Source: Syntrophobacterales bacterium
GTDB lineage: Bacteria; Desulfobacterota; Syntrophobacteria; BM002
Assembly: GCA_030601545.1 (NCBI GenBank)
Contig: JAUVTM010000116.1
Location: forward strand, 1-6,858
Direction: 5' to 3'
DNA: 6,858 nt
In this document: in pieces, positions 5,857-6,858 of the stretch
Position numbering within the stretch: the stretch's first letter is position 1
How the letters are laid out: the number at the start of each line of letters is the position of its first letter
Program-made: the position numbers and the translations under genes
The notes under the pieces: generated by a model
Told to the model about the DNA's origin: nothing
What the model saw: the letters and a program-made list of their open reading frames with translations, nothing else
The model's database searches: none

Positions 5857-6857
5857 ACCGAGGTCTCCAACCGCTGCACCCATCTCTCACAATCCTGAAA
5901 CTCCTCCATCCCTGGCTGCCTTAACCCGTACCAGGCCAACTCATAACGATCGATCAACCTCTGGAGGGCCTCCCATCTTTCGCTCTGTCCTTCCATTCGG
6001 GCGAGGTGCTCCCTGTTGGTGGCTTCTGGCTCGTAAACCCACCACCCTTTTTGATGGCCTTCCATCAGAACGGAAATAAACAGCGACCTGATTGCTTCTC
6101 GGAAAGCCCCCTCCTGAGCCTTCTTCTTGGCCTCCTCCCGCCATGACCACCAGTTTTTTTCGGGGCTTGTTTTCGTCGAAGGAGGAGGGGGCGCGCTCGC
6201 ATATTTCCAACGCCAACCCACTGGTCCGAACAAGCGTACGATCCAGATGATCAGTATTGCGCCCAGCACTAAGACGATTCCATATCCCACATAGATAATC
6301 CACCCCGCCCGCATGGTATCGAGGAATCCCAGGTGATCTTTGAGCCACATGCCAAAGGCTTCAATTAATCTGGTGATATATTCCTTCCAGGCTGGATCTT
6401 TTCTTTTCTTCAGGTACCTGAACTCCTTGCCACGATATACCTCATCCAGAAGGGTTCTGTACTCATCCCAACTGGACACTTCCGAAAACGTTTCCCCGGC
6501 CCACCACGAAATCTCCTGCAACAATGCCTGGTGATAAGCGGCAAGACGCTTCCTGCCCTGTGGGCTATCTTCAGCGTCTTTAGCCCAGCGAAAAAAGTCC
6601 TTACGATCCACGAGGAACCGCTCTCCTCCAGGATCTTGAACCACTAGATCAGGGGGAAAGCTTTCACGGAACCAGGAGATCTCCTCCGGCCCAATCTGTC
6701 CCTCTCCTTCTTCCAAACGTGCGAGGGATTCTTGGATTCGCAGACGATACTCAGCTACTGAAATGGATTCTGCCCAGACCTTTGAACCTCCTGCCAACAG
6801 GAAGGCGAGCAGGACAAGACTCCAGGTCACAGCTATGACAATTCTCTTTATCCTCAT
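5853..6857 (-). CDS. DUF4129 membrane protein with signal peptide
   Basis: A 334-residue protein. The N-terminus (MRIKR, a hydrophobic stretch, then SKVWA at 25-29) looks like a cleavable signal peptide. A charged, Trp-rich extracytoplasmic region (30-183) contains several predicted helices. One membrane segment (about 185-208) is followed by a proline-rich linker (PPPPS, 223-227) and the cytosolic DUF4129 domain (about 244-332). Its marks are EGAFREAIRSLFISVL, the tNRE motif at 280-283 and AWYG at 309-311. DUF4129 is often fused to a transglutaminase in TgpA-like proteins near MoxR/DUF58; here it stands alone and no transglutaminase is in view. The ATG lies one base from the window end. The signal peptide follows it directly, so the start is plausible, but the upstream region and promoter are outside the window. 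The stop overlaps the DUF4350 start as ATGA, which indicates translational coupling. Confidence 0.88.
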   Translation of the reverse strand: MRIKRIVIAVTWSLVLLAFLLAGGSKVWAESISVAEYRLRIQESLARLEEGEGQIGPEEISWFRESFPPDLVVQDPGGERFLVDRKDFFRWAKDAEDSPQGRKRLAAYHQALLQEISWWAGETFSEVSSWDEYRTLLDEVYRGKEFRYLKKRKDPAWKEYITRLIEAFGMWLKDHLGFLDTMRAGWIIYVGYGIVLVLGAILIIWIVRLFGPVGWRWKYASAPPPPSTKTSPEKNWWSWREEAKKKAQEGAFREAIRSLFISVLMEGHQKGWWVYEPEATNREHLARMEGQSERWEALQRLIDRYELAWYGLRQPGMEEFQDCERWVQRLETSV

Positions 6858-6858
6858 G

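Overview
The window holds one membrane-associated gene cassette in six genes, with repeat-rich DNA at its junctions. Moderate GC, clear Shine-Dalgarno sites and several kinds of short intergenic repeat (GTCATTCCGG-type inverted repeats, TGTCAGG heptads, TCTAATTC octads, RTGYCTAAA nonamers) suggest an uncultured Desulfobacterota ('deltaproteobacterial') or similar bacterium. That assignment is an inference from style and recalled resemblance only; no marker gene is present.

Layout, left to right. 1-361 is non-coding: a 277-bp imperfect fold-back element (4-280) followed by a short octamer repeat. 362-1156 (-) is an RDD-family membrane protein. 1185-2177 (+) is a SpoIIM/DUF95-family membrane protein. 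It starts 28 nt from the divergent RDD gene and overlaps the convergent DUF58 gene by 34 nt. 2144-3475 (-) is a DUF58 protein with a vWA-like region, whose first 13 codons are a 9-bp tandem repeat. 3480-4433 (-) is a MoxR-type AAA+ ATPase. 4434-4722 is a 289-nt spacer made largely of hairpins and repeats. 4723-5856 (-) is a DUF4350 membrane protein, and 5853-6857 (-) is a DUF4129 protein with a signal peptide, joined to DUF4350 by an ATGA overlap.

DUF4129, DUF4350, MoxR and DUF58 lie in that order on the minus strand and probably form one transcription unit, possibly interrupted or modulated by the repeat-rich spacer. The expected picture, from family knowledge, is a MoxR ATPase working with its DUF58/vWA partner as a chaperone or remodelling pair on an envelope complex formed by DUF4350, DUF4129, SpoIIM-like and RDD membrane proteins. 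Gene content, order and even the reversed orientation of the SpoIIM-like gene match, from memory, the moxR2 region of Mycobacterium tuberculosis (about Rv3690-Rv3695). This points to an old, conserved but functionally unassigned system rather than a new one. The most unusual features are the repeats, above all the 9-bp repeat that creates a series of in-frame start codons in DUF58, and the fold-back element at the left edge. No RNA gene, CRISPR array, insertion-sequence transposase or convincing rho-independent terminator was seen.
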